In this document: in pieces, positions 33,572 through 44,053 of the stretch
Layout of the letters: each line of letters opens with the position of its first letter
Position numbering within the stretch: position 1 is the first letter of the stretch
From: Geodermatophilus sp. DSM 44513
GTDB lineage: Bacteria; Actinomycetota; Actinomycetes; Mycobacteriales; Geodermatophilaceae
Direction of reading: 5' to 3'
Length of the DNA stretch: 64,000 nucleotides
Assembly (NCBI RefSeq): GCF_032460525.1
Contig: NZ_CP135963.1
Span: forward strand, 1,674,001 to 1,738,000
Translations under genes and position numbers: made by a program
Notes under the pieces: model-generated
What the model saw: only the letters and a program-made list of their open reading frames with translations
The model's database searches: none
Told to the model about the DNA's origin: nothing

Positions 33572-35209
33572 ATGCCGACGTCCCCGCCCGCGCCCGTCGT
33601 CCCCGGCTACCGGCTGGAGGAGCTGCTGGGCCGCGGCGGGTCCGGCGAGGTGTGGCGGGCGGTGCCCCGCTCGGGGGGCCCGGCGGTGGCGGTGAAGCTG
33701 CTGGCCGCCGGCGACGCCGAACGGCAGGCGCGCGAGGCCGCGCTGCTCGGGGAGCTGGACCACCCGCACCTGGTGCGGCTGCACGAGGTCGTCCACGAGC
33801 CGCGCCGCGGCGGGCAGCCGCGGGTGGCCCTGGTGCTCGACCTGCTGACCGGCGGCAGCCTGGCCGCGCTGCTCGCCCGCCGGGGCCGGCTGCGGCCGGG
33901 GGAGGTGGTGACCGCCCTGGCCCCGGTGGCCGCCGCGCTGGCCCACGCCCACGACCGCGGGGTGGTGCACGGTGACCTGTCCCCGGGCAACGTCGTGTTC
34001 ACCGCCGAGGGCCGCCCGGTGCTGACCGACCTCGGGGTGGCGCGGGTGCTGGGCGAGGAGTCCGCCGGCGAGGTCACGCCGGCCTACGTCGACCCGACGG
34101 TGGCCCGGGGCGGTGCCTGCACCCCGGCCTCCGACGTCTTCGGGGTGGCCGCGGCGGCCTTCCACGCGCTGACCGGCGTGGCGCCGTGGAACGCCGCGAC
34201 GCCGGCGGACACCCTGCGGGTGGCCGCGGACGGCGAGCTGCCCGACCTCACCGAGCTCGCGCCCGACGCCCCGCCGGAGCTGCTGGCCGTCGTGGCGCGG
34301 GGGCTCTCGGTCGACCCGCACGACCGGGGCGCGGCGGCCGCCTTCGCGCTCGACCTGCGGCACGCCTGCCGGCCGGAGCCGGTGCGGCTGCCCCGGGCCG
34401 GCGTGCCCGACGAGGACCTGGCCCGCACCGGCCGCGGCCCGCGCACGGAGCTCACCCACCAGGTCCCGGGCCGGCACCGGCGGGCGGTGCCGGAGCCGGC
34501 CCCGGCCCGCCGTGGTCTGCGGGCGGGCGCCGCCGTCGCGGGGCGGCTGCTCCGGCGGGCCGGTGTGCCGGTCGCCGGCGTCGCGGTGCTCGGCGGACTG
34601 GTGTGGCTGGGCGTCTCCTGGGGCAGCGGGGCGGCACCCGGGGCCGCGCAGACCGCGCTGGCCGATCGGGCCGTCAGCGCACCGACGTCGTCGGCGCCGC
34701 CCGGCCCGTCCGCACCCGGACCGGTCACGACGGGCCCGGCGCGGCCCTCGCCCCCCGTCACCGTCCCGGCGCCGGCGTCCGCCGCGCCGACGGCGCCCGC
34801 CGACGTGCTCGAGGAGGACTGGGCCGGCCGGCTCACCGGGCTCTACCAGCGCCGCTCCGAGGCGCTGTCCAGCGGGTCGGTGGCGCTGCTCGAGGAGGTG
34901 TACGCGCCCGGCAGCCCCCTGGCGGCCGCCGACCGGGACTCCGTGGTCGCCCTGACCGCCGCGGGGCAGGCGGTGCGCGGTTTCGCCCCGCAGGTGGTCG
35001 GTGCCACCGTGCTGGAGGCGACGCCCGGTGGCGGGCAGGTGGTGCTCCGGGTGGTCGACCGGTGGCCGGACCACACGGTGGTGTCCGCGGCCGACCCGGC
35101 CGGGCCGCCGGTGCGGCTCGTGGCCGGGCGGGGAGAGGCCGAGGTCCGGATGACGCTGGTGGCCACCGACGCCGGGTGGCGCATCGCGTCGGCCGAGCGG
35201 GTGGGTTGA
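33572..35209 (+). CDS. Membrane serine/threonine protein kinase with variant active site
   Basis: 545 residues: a kinase domain (residues 12-270), a basic linker, one membrane helix near 331-350 (VPVAGVAVLGGLVWLGVSW), a Ser/Pro/Thr-rich segment and an extracytoplasmic domain of about 125 residues. Kinase motifs: glycine loop GRGGSGEVWRA, Lys in VAVKLL, and a catalytic loop HGDLSPGNVVF in place of HRD, so the Arg is missing; the metal loop reads TDLGVAR instead of DFG. Catalytic Asp and metal Asp remain, so activity is possible. Lack of the HRD Arg suggests no activation-loop phosphorylation control. The outer domain looks like an NTF2-like fold (low confidence). Signal and targets unknown. 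Confidence 0.88.
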   Translation: MPTSPPAPVVPGYRLEELLGRGGSGEVWRAVPRSGGPAVAVKLLAAGDAERQAREAALLGELDHPHLVRLHEVVHEPRRGGQPRVALVLDLLTGGSLAALLARRGRLRPGEVVTALAPVAAALAHAHDRGVVHGDLSPGNVVFTAEGRPVLTDLGVARVLGEESAGEVTPAYVDPTVARGGACTPASDVFGVAAAAFHALTGVAPWNAATPADTLRVAADGELPDLTELAPDAPPELLAVVARGLSVDPHDRGAAAAFALDLRHACRPEPVRLPRAGVPDEDLARTGRGPRTELTHQVPGRHRRAVPEPAPARRGLRAGAAVAGRLLRRAGVPVAGVAVLGGLVWLGVSWGSGAAPGAAQTALADRAVSAPTSSAPPGPSAPGPVTTGPARPSPPVTVPAPASAAPTAPADVLEEDWAGRLTGLYQRRSEALSSGSVALLEEVYAPGSPLAAADRDSVVALTAAGQAVRGFAPQVVGATVLEATPGGGQVVLRVVDRWPDHTVVSAADPAGPPVRLVAGRGEAEVRMTLVATDAGWRIASAERVG

Positions 35210-35216
35210 GCCCGGG

Positions 35217-36125
35217 TCAGGCCGGCTGCAGGGCCGCCCGGAAGGCCTCGTCCAGGTCGCGGTGGGTCCACCGGTAGCCGGCCCGCTCCAGGACCGCCGG
35301 CAGCGCGCGCTGGCCGGCCAGGACGCTGGACCGGCCGAACTCGCCGAGGGCCAGGGCGAGCACCGGCCCGGGCACCGGCAGCACGGCCGGCCGGTGCACC
35401 GCCGCGGCCAGCCGCCGGACGAACTCGGCGTTGGTGACGGGCTCCGGGCCGGTGAGGTTGACCGGCCCGGAGACGTCGGCGGTCAGCAGGAAGCGGATCG
35501 CGCCCACCTCGTCGTCCAGGCTGATCCAGGGCCAGTACTGCCGTCCCGACCCCATCCGGCCGCCCAGGCCGGCCTTGAAGACGAGTCCGAGGATGCGCAC
35601 GAGCATGGCGTCGGGGCCGACCACCAGCCCGGTGCGCAGGTGGGCCACCCGGACGCCGGCGTCCTCGGCCGGCCGGGTCGCGGCCTCCCACTCGGCGCAC
35701 AGCCGGGCCAGGAAGTCGCTGCCGGCAGGCGCGTCCTCCTGCACCGGTCGGTCACCGGTGTCGCCGTAGTAGCCGACCGCCGAGGCCGACAGCAGCACCC
35801 TCGGGCGGGCCGGGTCCGCGGGTGCGGCGGCCGCCAGGGCCTCGCTCACCGTCGCGGTGCTGTCCAGCCGGCTGGCGCGCAGCTGCTCCTTGTACCCGGC
35901 GGTGAACGGCCGCGGGCGGATGGGCGTGCCGGCCAGGTTCACCACGGCGTCCACGTCGGCCAGCACCGCCGGGTCGATCCGCCGGTGCTGCGGGTCCCAG
36001 CGGTGCTCGTCGGCCGTGCGCGGTGTGCGGCGCACCAGCCGCAGCACCTCGTGCCCGTCGGCGCGAAGTGCCGGGACCAGCCGGGACCCGATCAACCCGG
36101 AGGAGCCGGTGACCGCGACCTTCAA
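35217..36125 (-). CDS. TIGR01777-type SDR/epimerase family protein
   Basis: 302 residues, an extended short-chain dehydrogenase of the TIGR01777 group (E. coli YfcH, Mycobacterium Rv2216 from memory). Nucleotide site VAVTGSSGLIGSRLVPAL at the N-terminus, VVNLAGTPI, a SASAVGYYGDTGD active-site region with Tyr in the GYYG motif, and a C-terminal DUF1731-like domain. Reaction unknown. The start is TTG at 36125, supported by GGAGGAG seven bases upstream and by the family N-terminus MKVAVTGSSG. Located between lipB-side genes and sucB, as in Mycobacterium. Confidence 0.92.
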   Translation of the reverse strand: MKVAVTGSSGLIGSRLVPALRADGHEVLRLVRRTPRTADEHRWDPQHRRIDPAVLADVDAVVNLAGTPIRPRPFTAGYKEQLRASRLDSTATVSEALAAAAPADPARPRVLLSASAVGYYGDTGDRPVQEDAPAGSDFLARLCAEWEAATRPAEDAGVRVAHLRTGLVVGPDAMLVRILGLVFKAGLGGRMGSGRQYWPWISLDDEVGAIRFLLTADVSGPVNLTGPEPVTNAEFVRRLAAAVHRPAVLPVPGPVLALALGEFGRSSVLAGQRALPAVLERAGYRWTHRDLDEAFRAALQPA

Positions 36126-36153
36126 CGAAACTCCTCCGGGGGTCTGAGCCGAC

Positions 36154-36213
36154 GTGGCCCCCTGCAGGGGCCCACCGCGAGCGTGCGAGTGGTGGGGGGC
36201 AGGGGGTCCTTCG
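36154..36213 (-). repeat. Stop-codon-associated palindromic element, copy after sucB
   Basis: Minus strand: TGA, three bases, then AGGACCCCCTGCCCCCCAC, CACTCGCACGCTCGCGGTGG, and GCCCCTGCAGGGGGCC. One of the two cleanest single copies; arms CCCCCTGC and GCAGGGGG pair, and an inner CGAGCGTGCGAG palindrome adds a second stem. Confidence 0.75.
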
Positions 36214-38169
36214 TCAGCCGAGGCCGAGCTCGCCGTGGAACTGGCCGCCCTCCAGCCGCTGCTTCACCGTGGTGAGGAAGCGGGCGGCGTCGGCGCCGTC
36301 GACGATGCGGTGGTCGTAGGTCAGCGCCAGGTAGACCATCGACCGCACCGCGATCACCTCGCCGAGGTCGGGGTCCTGGACGACGACCGGACGCTTGACC
36401 ACCGTGCCGACGCCGAGGATCGCCACCTGCGGCTGGTTGATGATCGGCGTGTCGAACAGCGCCCCGCGGCTGCCGGTGTTGGTCAGCGTGAACGTGCCGC
36501 CGCCGAGCTCGTCGGGGGTGACCTTGTTGGCGCGGGTCCGGTCGGCCAGGTCGGCCGTCTTGCGGGCCAGGCCGCCGATGCTGAGGTCGCCGGCGTCCCG
36601 GATCACCGGCACGAGCAGCCCGCGCTCGGTGTCCACCGCGACGCCGAGGTTCTCCGCGTCGTGGTAGGTCACCGTGCCGGCCTCGAGGTCGATCGAGGAG
36701 TTGACCGCCGGGTGCGCCTTGAGCGCCTCCACCGCCGCCTTGGCGAAGAACGGCAGGAAGGACAGCTTGACGCCCTCGCGGGCCTCGAAGTCCCGCTTGG
36801 CCCGGTCGCGCAGCCGCGCGATGGCGGTGACGTCGGCCTCCACCACCGTGGTCAGCTGGGCGCTGACCTGCAGCGACTCCACCATCCGGCGGGCGATCAC
36901 ACCGCGCAGCCGGGACAGCTTCTCGGTGCGCCCGCGCAGCGTGGTGTCCGGCTGCGCGGCCGGCGACGGGCTCGGCGCCGGCCGGCCGGAGGCCGCGGCC
37001 GGGGCCTCCGCCGGGGCCTCGGCGGGTGCCTCCGCCGACGTCTCGGCCGGGGCGGCGGTCTGCTCGGCGGCGGCGATGACGTCCTGCTTGCGGATCCGCC
37101 CGCCGACACCGGTCCCGGTGACCGACGAGAGGTCCACACCCCGCTCGGCGGCCAGCCGGCGCACCAGCGGGGTGACGTACTGACCGCCGCCGTCCCCGGT
37201 GGGTGCCGGGGACGGGGTCTTCGGGGCCGCGGGGGCCTGCGGGGCCACCGCCTGCGCCGGCGAGGGCGCGTCGGTCGGGGAGGTGCTCGGCAGCACCCCG
37301 CCGGTGCCGTAGTCCGCTCCCGGTGCCGCGGACCCCGGCTTGGCCTGCTGCGGCGTGGGGTCGGCCTGCGGGGTCGGCTCGGTCGCCTGCGAGGGCGGCG
37401 TCGGGTCCCGCTGCTCCTGCTGGGACTGCGGCTGCTGCGGGGCCGGGGTCTCCTGCTGGGCGGGGGTCTCCTGCTGGGCGGGAGCGGGCTGGGACGGCGC
37501 GCTGCCACCGGCCGAGCCCGAGCCGATCACGGCCAGCTCCGCGCCGACGTCCACGGTCTCGTCCTCGCCGACCGAGATCGACAGCAGGGTGCCCGACACC
37601 GGCGCGGGGATCTCGGTGTCGACCTTGTCGGTGGACACCTCCAGCAGCGGCTCGTCCGCGGTCACCTCGTCGCCGACGGACTTCAGCCAGCGGGTCACGG
37701 TGCCCTCGGTGACGCTCTCCCCGAGCGCCGGCATGGTCACCGTCGTCCCCTCGCCGCCGCCGGAGTCACCGCCGCCGGACCCGCCCGCGCCGGACCCGCC
37801 CGAGGACGCCGGGGCGGGCTCGGGCTCGGGCTCCGGCTCGGGCTGGGTGTCCTGCGCCGGGGCCTGCTCCTGCTCCGGCTGGGCCGGGGCCTCGGCGGTG
37901 TCCGGGGCGGCGGCCGGAGCGCCACCGTCGCCGTCCCCGCCGATGACCGCCAGCTCCGCGCCGACGTCCACGGTCTCGTCCTCCGAGACCAGGATCTTGG
38001 TGAGCACGCCGGCGGCCGGGGACGGGATCTCGGTGTCGACCTTGTCGGTCGACACCTCGAGGAGGGGCTCGTCGACCTCCACCTGCTCGCCCTCCTGCTT
38101 GAGCCAGCGGGTGACCGTGCCCTCGGTGACGCTCTCGCCCAGGGCGGGCATGGTGACGGACGTCGGCAT
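36214..38169 (-). CDS. sucB: Dihydrolipoamide acyltransferase (E2), 2-oxoacid dehydrogenase complex, succinyltransferase type
   Basis: 651 residues. Two lipoyl domains with the lipoylated Lys in STDKVDTEI (Lys43 and Lys182), joined by long Pro/Ala/Glu/Gln-rich linkers, then a peripheral-subunit-binding domain ([20 protein letters not shown] region, residues about 330-370) and the catalytic domain with [17 protein letters not shown] holding the active-site His. In actinomycetes this E2 serves pyruvate dehydrogenase and is often shared, so sucB is a conventional name. ATG at 38169 after AAGGAG. 41 bases downstream of lpdA, probably one operon. A repeated QQETPA segment lies in the second linker. 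Confidence 0.95.
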   Translation of the reverse strand: MPTSVTMPALGESVTEGTVTRWLKQEGEQVEVDEPLLEVSTDKVDTEIPSPAAGVLTKILVSEDETVDVGAELAVIGGDGDGGAPAAAPDTAEAPAQPEQEQAPAQDTQPEPEPEPEPAPASSGGSGAGGSGGGDSGGGEGTTVTMPALGESVTEGTVTRWLKSVGDEVTADEPLLEVSTDKVDTEIPAPVSGTLLSISVGEDETVDVGAELAVIGSGSAGGSAPSQPAPAQQETPAQQETPAPQQPQSQQEQRDPTPPSQATEPTPQADPTPQQAKPGSAAPGADYGTGGVLPSTSPTDAPSPAQAVAPQAPAAPKTPSPAPTGDGGGQYVTPLVRRLAAERGVDLSSVTGTGVGGRIRKQDVIAAAEQTAAPAETSAEAPAEAPAEAPAAASGRPAPSPSPAAQPDTTLRGRTEKLSRLRGVIARRMVESLQVSAQLTTVVEADVTAIARLRDRAKRDFEAREGVKLSFLPFFAKAAVEALKAHPAVNSSIDLEAGTVTYHDAENLGVAVDTERGLLVPVIRDAGDLSIGGLARKTADLADRTRANKVTPDELGGGTFTLTNTGSRGALFDTPIINQPQVAILGVGTVVKRPVVVQDPDLGEVIAVRSMVYLALTYDHRIVDGADAARFLTTVKQRLEGGQFHGELGLG

Positions 38170-38210
38170 CGACGCGGGCTCCTTCTGGCTCCGGGGGAGG
38201 GTGGGGTGGG

Positions 38211-39590
38211 TCAGCTGTGCGCGTGCAGGGGCTTGCCGGCCAGCGCCAGGTGCGCCTCGCCCAGGGCCTCGCTCTGCGTGGGGTGCGCGTGGATCAGGCT
38301 GGCCACGTCGTCGGCCTCGGCCTCCCAGTTGTAGATCAGCTGGGCCTCGGCGATGAGCTCGCCGACCCGGCTGCCGACCATGTGCACGCCGACCACGGGG
38401 CCCTCCGGTGCCTGGACCAGCTTGACCGCGCCCTGGGTCTTGAGGATCTGGCTGCGGCCGTTGCCGCCGAGGTCGTAAGTGAGCACCTTGACGTCGCCGT
38501 AGCGCTCCTTGGCCTGGGCCTCGGTGAGGCCGACCGAGGCGACCTCGGGCTCGGAGTAGGTGACCCGGGGGACGCCGGCGTAGTCGATGGGCGCCGGCTC
38601 CAGCCCGGCCAGGCGCTCGGCGACGAGGATGCCCTCGCCGAAGCCGACGTGCGCCAGCTGCAGACTGGGGACGAGGTCGCCCACGGCGGAGATGGTCTCC
38701 ACGTTGGTGCGCATGTACTGGTCGACGAGCACGTAGCCGCGCTCCATCGCCACGCCGGCCTCCTCGTAGCCCAGGCCCTGGCTGACCGGGCCGCGGCCGA
38801 CGGCGACGAGCAGGAGCTCGGCCTCGATCTCCTTGCCGTTCTCCAGCGAGACCGTCACGCCGTTCTCGGTGGTCTGCACGCCGGAGACCTTGCTGCCCAG
38901 CTCGAAGTTGATCTTCCGGCGGCGGAAGGCGCGCTCGAGCAGCTTGGAGGAGGACTCGTCCTCCAGCGGCACCAGGTGCGGGAGGGCCTCGACGATCGTC
39001 ACGTCGACGCCGAAGGACTTCCACGCGCTGGCGAACTCGCAGCCGATCACGCCGCCGCCGAGGATGACCGCCGAGGTGGGCACGTGGTCCAGGCTCATCG
39101 CGTGGTCGCTGGTGAGGACCTTGGTGCCGTCGATGTCGATGCCCGGCAGGGTGCGCGCGTAGGAGCCGGTGGCCAGCAGCACGTGCTTGCCCTCGTAGCG
39201 CTGCCCGGCCACCTCGACGGCGGTGGGGGAGACCAGCCGGCCCTCGCCCTCGACGTACTGGATGCCGCGGCTCTTGATCAGCCCCTGCAGGCCCTTGTAC
39301 AGCCGGGAGACGACGCCGTCCTTGTAGGCGTTGACGCCGTCCATGTCGATGCCGGCCAGCGACGTCTTGACGCCGAACTGCTCGCCCTCGCGGGCACTGT
39401 CGGCGATCTCGCCGCTGTGCAGGAGCGCCTTGGTGGGGATGCAGCCACGGTGCAGGCAGGTGCCGCCGACCTTGTCCTTCTCGATCAGGACGACGGACAG
39501 GCCCAGCTCGGCGGCGCGCAGGGCTGCGGCGTAGCCACCGGAACCACCGCCGAGGATGACCAGGTCGGCGGGCGAGGTGGGTGCGCTCAC
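38211..39590 (-). CDS. lpdA: Dihydrolipoyl dehydrogenase (E3)
   Basis: Flavoprotein that reoxidises dihydrolipoamide of 2-oxoacid dehydrogenases and the glycine cleavage system, passing electrons to NAD+. 459 residues. FAD site [18 protein letters not shown], redox disulfide [15 protein letters not shown] (CX4C), NAD site [15 protein letters not shown], and the C-terminal His-Glu pair in [13 protein letters not shown]. The GTG at 39590 has GAGGAGAG at good spacing. Followed by sucB in the same direction. Confidence 0.97.
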   Translation of the reverse strand: MSAPTSPADLVILGGGSGGYAAALRAAELGLSVVLIEKDKVGGTCLHRGCIPTKALLHSGEIADSAREGEQFGVKTSLAGIDMDGVNAYKDGVVSRLYKGLQGLIKSRGIQYVEGEGRLVSPTAVEVAGQRYEGKHVLLATGSYARTLPGIDIDGTKVLTSDHAMSLDHVPTSAVILGGGVIGCEFASAWKSFGVDVTIVEALPHLVPLEDESSSKLLERAFRRRKINFELGSKVSGVQTTENGVTVSLENGKEIEAELLLVAVGRGPVSQGLGYEEAGVAMERGYVLVDQYMRTNVETISAVGDLVPSLQLAHVGFGEGILVAERLAGLEPAPIDYAGVPRVTYSEPEVASVGLTEAQAKERYGDVKVLTYDLGGNGRSQILKTQGAVKLVQAPEGPVVGVHMVGSRVGELIAEAQLIYNWEAEADDVASLIHAHPTQSEALGEAHLALAGKPLHAHS

Positions 39591-39743
39591 GAGTCTCTCC
39601 TCGGGTGCCGGGGTCCCGCCCGTTCACACGCGCGGGGGATGATGCCCGCCCATCCTGCCACCCCGGGAACGCGGCGGCGGAACGCACCGTTGGCAGCGCG
39701 GACGTCGCGACCCGAGCGCGACCCGGGAGGGACGGGAGCGGGC

Positions 39744-40088
39744 ATGGGCCTGTGGGGCCGGCTGCGCCGGCGGACGCCGAGCCGTGGGACGCCGGACCGC
39801 AGCACGCTGGATCGTGCTGCCGGCCGGGGTGACGTCGCCCACCTGGAGCAGTTCGTCGCCACCCGGCGCGGTGTGGAGGGGTACGTCGAGCCCCGGACGG
39901 CGGTCACCGAGACCACGATCGTGCTGGTGGCCGCGGACGGCGAGTGGACCCGGCGCCGCATCGACGGGCCGGAGACCGCGCGGCGGCTGTCCCGTGAGCT
40001 CGGGATCCCGGTGTACGACGCCCAGGTCACCGGCTACCCGCAGCGCATGCGCGACTGGACGGCGCGCCAGCGCCGGGACCGCCCCTGA
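39744..40088 (+). CDS. Hypothetical actinobacterial protein
   Basis: 114 residues, not recognised. A basic N-terminus ([15 protein letters not shown]), then a compact alpha/beta region: [37 protein letters not shown] and [26 protein letters not shown] text (cited as [20 protein letters not shown]). No signal peptide or membrane helix. The ATG at 39744 has GGGAG upstream. It sits between lpdA (divergent) and pepA (convergent). The final Tyr-Pro-Gln-Arg-Met motif looks conserved-protein-like but function is unknown. Confidence 0.65.
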   Translation: MGLWGRLRRRTPSRGTPDRSTLDRAAGRGDVAHLEQFVATRRGVEGYVEPRTAVTETTIVLVAADGEWTRRRIDGPETARRLSRELGIPVYDAQVTGYPQRMRDWTARQRRDRP

Positions 40089-40107
40089 CGGTGGCCGCCC
40101 CGGCACC

Positions 40108-41616
40108 TCACCGGGCGACGAGGTCCTCGATGGCGGCCAGCAGGGTGCGCACGGGGACGCCGGTGCCGCCCTTGGGCGTGTAGCCCCACGGCGCACCGGT
40201 GTTGTAGGCGGGGCCGGCGATGTCGATGTGCGCCCAGGGCAGGCCCGCGGGCACGAACTCGGCCAGGAAGTGCGCGCCGACGAGCATGCCGCCCATCCGG
40301 TCGGCGTTGGCGTTGACGAAGTCCGCTACGGGAGAGTCGATGCCCCGGCGCAGTTCGGCCGGCATCGGCATGGCCCACATGGCCTCGCCGCTGCGGGCCG
40401 AGGCGGCGACGACGGCGTCGCGCATCTCGTCGCTGCCCATCACGCCCGCGGTCCGCGAGCCCAGCGCCACCAGCTGGGCGCCGGTGAGGGTGGAGGTCTC
40501 CAGGATGACGTCGGGGGAGTCCTCGGCCGCGCGGGCCAGGGCGTCGGCCAGGACGACGCGGCCCTCGGCGTCGGTGTTGGTGATCTCGGCCTTCTTGCCG
40601 TTGCGGAAGGTCACCACGTCGGCGGGGCGGTAGGCGGTCCCGCTGGGCAGGTTCTCCGCGATCGGCACCGTCGCGGTGAGCTCGACCGGCAGGCCGAGCC
40701 GGGCGACCAGGCAGGCGGTGGCGATCACGGCGGCGGCGCCGGCCATGTCGCTGGTCATGTGGTGCATGTTCGCGGCCGGCTTGATCGATAGGCCGCCGCT
40801 GTCGAAGGTGATCCCCTTGCCGACCAGGGCGACCCGCGTGCGCGGCCGCTTGCCGCTGTAGGCCAGCCGCAGCAGGCGCGGACCGCGCGCGGAGCCCCCA
40901 CCGACGGCGAGCACCCCGCCGTAGCCGCCGGCGGCCAGCGCCGCCTCGTCGAGCACCTCCACGGCCAGCCCGGCCTGCTTGCCGGCGGCCGCACCGCGGG
41001 CGGCCAGCTCGGCGGGGTACAGGTCGTTGGGCGGGGTGTTCACCAGGTCGCGCACCAGGGCGACGGCCTCGGCGACCGCCCGGGCGCGCTCCAGCGCGGC
41101 CTTGGCGGCGCCGGCGTCGGGGACGACGACGGTGAACTCGCGCGGCGGCGTGGGTCGGCCGTCGAGGTCGGACTTGTAGGCGGTGAACTCGTAGGCGCCG
41201 AGGAGGCTGCCCTCCCCGACGGCGTGCAGGCGCTGGTCGTCCGGCGTCCCGCCGACGGCGGCCAGCAGGGTGACCAGCGAGCGGCGGCCGGCCAGTGCCC
41301 GGCTGGCGGCACCGGCCGCCCGCCGGACCGCTTCGGCGGTGTACCCGCCCTCGGGCCGGGGCGCGCCCAGGCCGACGGCGGCGACCACCGGGAAGGGGCC
41401 CTGGCCCAGCGAGGCGACGCGGGTGACCTCGTCCTCCGCACCCCGGGCGCCCAGGTCGGCCAGGGCGCTCATCAGGCGACCGCCCAGCAGGCGGTCGACC
41501 GCCTCCGCGCCCGGTGTCGGCAGCAGGCCGCCGGGGCCCTTGCCGATGCCGACGACGACGGCGTCGGCGCGGGTCTTCTCGAGCGGGCGGTCGGTGGCGG
41601 AGATCGTCGGCGGCAC
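40108..41616 (-). CDS. pepA: Leucyl aminopeptidase (M17)
   Basis: Cytosolic zinc/manganese aminopeptidase, hexameric in the family. 502 residues. Metal and catalytic motifs are intact: [20 protein letters not shown] (metal-binding Lys and Asp) and [14 protein letters not shown], the family signature with catalytic Arg. The N-terminal macro-like domain is present. The GTG at 41616 is chosen because TACGAT ends six bases upstream. Divergent from gcvT with only 87 bases between the two start codons; Mycobacterium pepB has the same neighbours from memory. Confidence 0.96.
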   Translation of the reverse strand: MPPTISATDRPLEKTRADAVVVGIGKGPGGLLPTPGAEAVDRLLGGRLMSALADLGARGAEDEVTRVASLGQGPFPVVAAVGLGAPRPEGGYTAEAVRRAAGAASRALAGRRSLVTLLAAVGGTPDDQRLHAVGEGSLLGAYEFTAYKSDLDGRPTPPREFTVVVPDAGAAKAALERARAVAEAVALVRDLVNTPPNDLYPAELAARGAAAGKQAGLAVEVLDEAALAAGGYGGVLAVGGGSARGPRLLRLAYSGKRPRTRVALVGKGITFDSGGLSIKPAANMHHMTSDMAGAAAVIATACLVARLGLPVELTATVPIAENLPSGTAYRPADVVTFRNGKKAEITNTDAEGRVVLADALARAAEDSPDVILETSTLTGAQLVALGSRTAGVMGSDEMRDAVVAASARSGEAMWAMPMPAELRRGIDSPVADFVNANADRMGGMLVGAHFLAEFVPAGLPWAHIDIAGPAYNTGAPWGYTPKGGTGVPVRTLLAAIEDLVAR

Positions 41617-41622
41617 CGGACG

Positions 41623-41628
41623 ATCGTA
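41623..41628 (-). promoter_or_regulatory. -10 box of pepA
   Basis: TACGAT on the minus strand, six bases before the GTG at 41616. Confidence 0.5.
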
Positions 41629-41690
41629 GGAGGACCGGCCTGCCCCCGCGCCTCGCAGGTCGGCCGCGGGACCCGGCGGCGTCGCCGCGT

Positions 41691-41696
41691 TAGCGT
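41691..41696 (+). promoter_or_regulatory. -10 box of gcvT
   Basis: TAGCGT ends seven bases before the GTG at 41704. With the pepA box it makes a compact divergent promoter pair. Confidence 0.5.
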
Positions 41697-41703
41697 GCCG
41701 TCC

Positions 41704-42834
41704 GTGACCGCGCCGATGCCGACCCGCACCTCGCCCCTGCACGACCGGCACCTGGCGGCCGGCGCCAAGCTGGCCGACTTCGGCGGCTGGTCGATGCCGA
41801 TCGAGTACGCCGGGGGTGGCGTGCTGGCCGAGCACGAGGCGGTCCGCACCGGGGTCGGGCTGTTCGACGTCTCCCACCTGGGCACCGCGACGGTCCGCGG
41901 GACCGGTGCCGCGGCGTTCGTCGACAGCTGCCTGTCCAACGACCTCTCCCGCATCGGTCCGGGCCAGGCGCAGTACACGATGTGCTGCCTGCCCGACGGT
42001 GACCCGCGGGCCGGTGGCGTGGTCGACGACCTGATCGTCTACCTGCACGGGCCCGACGACGTCCTGCTGGTGCCCAACGCCGCCAACGCCGCCGAGGTCG
42101 TGGCCCGGCTGGCCGACGCCGCCCCCCCGGGGGTGACGGTCACCGACCGGCACACCGAGGTCGCCGTCCTCGCCGTGCAGGGCCCCCGCTCGCTGCCGCT
42201 GCTGGCCTTCCTCGGGCTGCCCGGTGAGCTGCCCTACATGTCCTTCGTGACCGGCCTGGGCGGCGGCTCGGCCGAGGTCACCGTGTGCCGCACCGGCTAC
42301 ACCGGCGAGCACGGCTACGAGCTGCTGGTGGGCGCCGAGCACGCCGGCGAGCTGTGGGACGTGCTGGTCGAGCACGGCCGCGACGAGGGGCTTCGGCTGT
42401 GCGGGCTGGGTGCCCGGGACACCCTGCGCACCGAGATGGGCTACCCGCTGCACGGCCACGAGCTCTCACCCGACATCACCCCGGTGCAGGCCCGCGCCGG
42501 CTGGGCGGTGGGCTGGCGCAAGCCGGCCTTCTGGGGCCGGGCTGCCCTGCTGGCCGAGAAGGAGGCCGGGCCGGCGCGCCTCCTCTGGGGCCTGCGCGCA
42601 CCGGGCCGGGGGATCCCGCGGCCGGGGATGGCCGTCCTCGACGCCGGCGGGGCCCGCGTCGGTGAGGTCACCAGCGGCACCTTCTCGCCGTCCCTGCGCA
42701 CCGGCATCGCCCTGGCCCTGCTGGACACCGCGTCCGGCGCGGGCGAGGACAGCGAGCTGGCCGTGGACGTGCGCGGGCGGCCGCAGCCGGTGCAGGTGGT
42801 GCGGCCGCCCTTCGTGCCCTCCCGCGTGCGCTGA
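41704..42834 (+). CDS. gcvT: Glycine cleavage system aminomethyltransferase (T protein)
   Basis: Tetrahydrofolate-dependent T protein that releases ammonia and methylene-THF from the aminomethyl-lipoyl H protein. 376 residues. Conserved [28 protein letters not shown] with the catalytic-loop Asp, [12 protein letters not shown] and [20 protein letters not shown]. No gcvP, gcvH or glyA lies in the window, as in Mycobacterium where gcvT is separate. Uses lipoate made by lipA/lipB and the lpdA-encoded E3. Confidence 0.96.
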   Translation: MTAPMPTRTSPLHDRHLAAGAKLADFGGWSMPIEYAGGGVLAEHEAVRTGVGLFDVSHLGTATVRGTGAAAFVDSCLSNDLSRIGPGQAQYTMCCLPDGDPRAGGVVDDLIVYLHGPDDVLLVPNAANAAEVVARLADAAPPGVTVTDRHTEVAVLAVQGPRSLPLLAFLGLPGELPYMSFVTGLGGGSAEVTVCRTGYTGEHGYELLVGAEHAGELWDVLVEHGRDEGLRLCGLGARDTLRTEMGYPLHGHELSPDITPVQARAGWAVGWRKPAFWGRAALLAEKEAGPARLLWGLRAPGRGIPRPGMAVLDAGGARVGEVTSGTFSPSLRTGIALALLDTASGAGEDSELAVDVRGRPQPVQVVRPPFVPSRVR

Positions 42835-42900
42835 AGAAGGACCACCCTCCCCCCCACGCCTCGCTGCGCTCGGCGCGTGCCCCTGGAGGGTGGCCGTTCC
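42835..42900 (+). repeat. Stop-codon-associated palindromic element, copy after gcvT
   Basis: After TGA and three bases: AGGACCACCCTCCCCCCCAC, GCCTCGCTGCGCTCGGCGCG, then CCCTGGAGGGTGGCCGTTCC. Arms GGACCACCCTCC and GGAGGGTGGCC are complementary with compensating changes relative to other copies, which supports selection on the hairpin. Right terminal GGCCGTTCC matches the copies at 2554 and 45622. Confidence 0.75.
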
Positions 42901-42912
42901 AACAGCTCACTC

Positions 42913-44052
42913 TCAGCCCGCGTTCTTGTGGGTGGGGTCCTTGTCCTCCTTCGAGGGCTCGGGCTTGTCCGGCAGGCTGTCGGCGACGACGGCGTCCCGC
43001 TCGCCCATCGGCGCCGGCGGGCCCTCGGTGGTGTCCTGCGCGGTCTGGTGCTCGGCCTCGGAGTTGATCTCCGCGCCGAGCAGCAGCAGGTAGCAGGTGA
43101 TGTACAGCCACAGCATCAGCACGATGACGCCGGCGATCGTCCCGTAGGTCTCGTTGTACGAGCCGAACCGGTCGACGTAGAAGCTGAACGCCACGCTGAC
43201 CAGGGCCCAGACGACGGTCACCACCACCGCGCCGAGGCTGACCCAGCGCAGCTTGGGGGCGTCCCGGTCCGGTGCCACCCGGTACAGGACGGCGAGCGAC
43301 CCGGCGAACACCCCGAGCAGCAGCACCCACCGCGCCACCTGGGTGAGGACGGTGGCGAACGGCCCCAGCGGCAGGGCGTCCAGCACCACCGGGACGACGG
43401 CCACCAGGCTGAAGGTGACCAGCACGAAGACGATGGCGCCGAGGGTGAGCACCAGGGAGGTCGCCCGCAGCTTGACGAAGTTGCGGGTCTCGACCTCGTC
43501 GTAGGCCAGGTTGACCGCGGTGATCAGGTTGCCCATGCCGCCGGAGACGCTCCACAGCGCGCCGGCCAGCGAGACGACCAGGCTGAGGCTGAGCGCGCCC
43601 CCGTTGCCGGTGGCCAGGCTGCGCAGCTGCTCGCCGATGAGCTGCGCCGCCTCCTCGGGCAGCTGCGCGGAGAGGTCCTCGATCTGGCGGGTGACCGTCT
43701 CCGGTGAGGCGACCAGGCCGTAGAGGGAGATGGTCGCGATCAGCGCCGGGAAGATGGACAGGAAGCCCCAGAACGCCACGCCGCCGGCGATGATCGGCAT
43801 GTTGTCGGCGTTGTGCTCGGCCCACGCCCGCTTGAGGATCTGCTTCCAGCCCCGCCAGGGGATCTCCGTCGGCGTGTCCGCGGTGATCCCGGGCAGCCGG
43901 TCCTCACCGGGTGCTCCCGGCGGGGGCCGGTCGGCCTGCGGGTGCGGCGCGCGGGCCTCGGCGGCCTTCGCGGCCGCCCGCCGGGCCGCCTTCTCCTCGA
44001 CCCGCTCCCTGATCCGGTCGACCGCGCTCTCCCGGGGCCTGGTGCTGCTCAC
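42913..44052 (-). CDS. YihY/BrkB family inner-membrane protein
   Basis: 379 residues. Cytoplasmic charged N-terminus (1-85), then six membrane helices with the family motifs NMPIIAGGVAFWGFLSIFPAL and LWSVSGGMGNLITAVNLAYDE, and a hydrophilic acidic tail. Despite older names (ribonuclease BN, BrkB), the family is of uncertain, probably transport-related, function. Last gene of a four-gene operon (holin-like, DUF3618, DUF4235, YihY), with its GTG two bases beyond the DUF4235 stop. The operon as a whole looks devoted to the cell envelope. Confidence 0.92.
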   Translation of the reverse strand: MSSTRPRESAVDRIRERVEEKAARRAAAKAAEARAPHPQADRPPPGAPGEDRLPGITADTPTEIPWRGWKQILKRAWAEHNADNMPIIAGGVAFWGFLSIFPALIATISLYGLVASPETVTRQIEDLSAQLPEEAAQLIGEQLRSLATGNGGALSLSLVVSLAGALWSVSGGMGNLITAVNLAYDEVETRNFVKLRATSLVLTLGAIVFVLVTFSLVAVVPVVLDALPLGPFATVLTQVARWVLLLGVFAGSLAVLYRVAPDRDAPKLRWVSLGAVVVTVVWALVSVAFSFYVDRFGSYNETYGTIAGVIVLMLWLYITCYLLLLGAEINSEAEHQTAQDTTEGPPAPMGERDAVVADSLPDKPEPSKEDKDPTHKNAG

Positions 44053-44053
44053 G

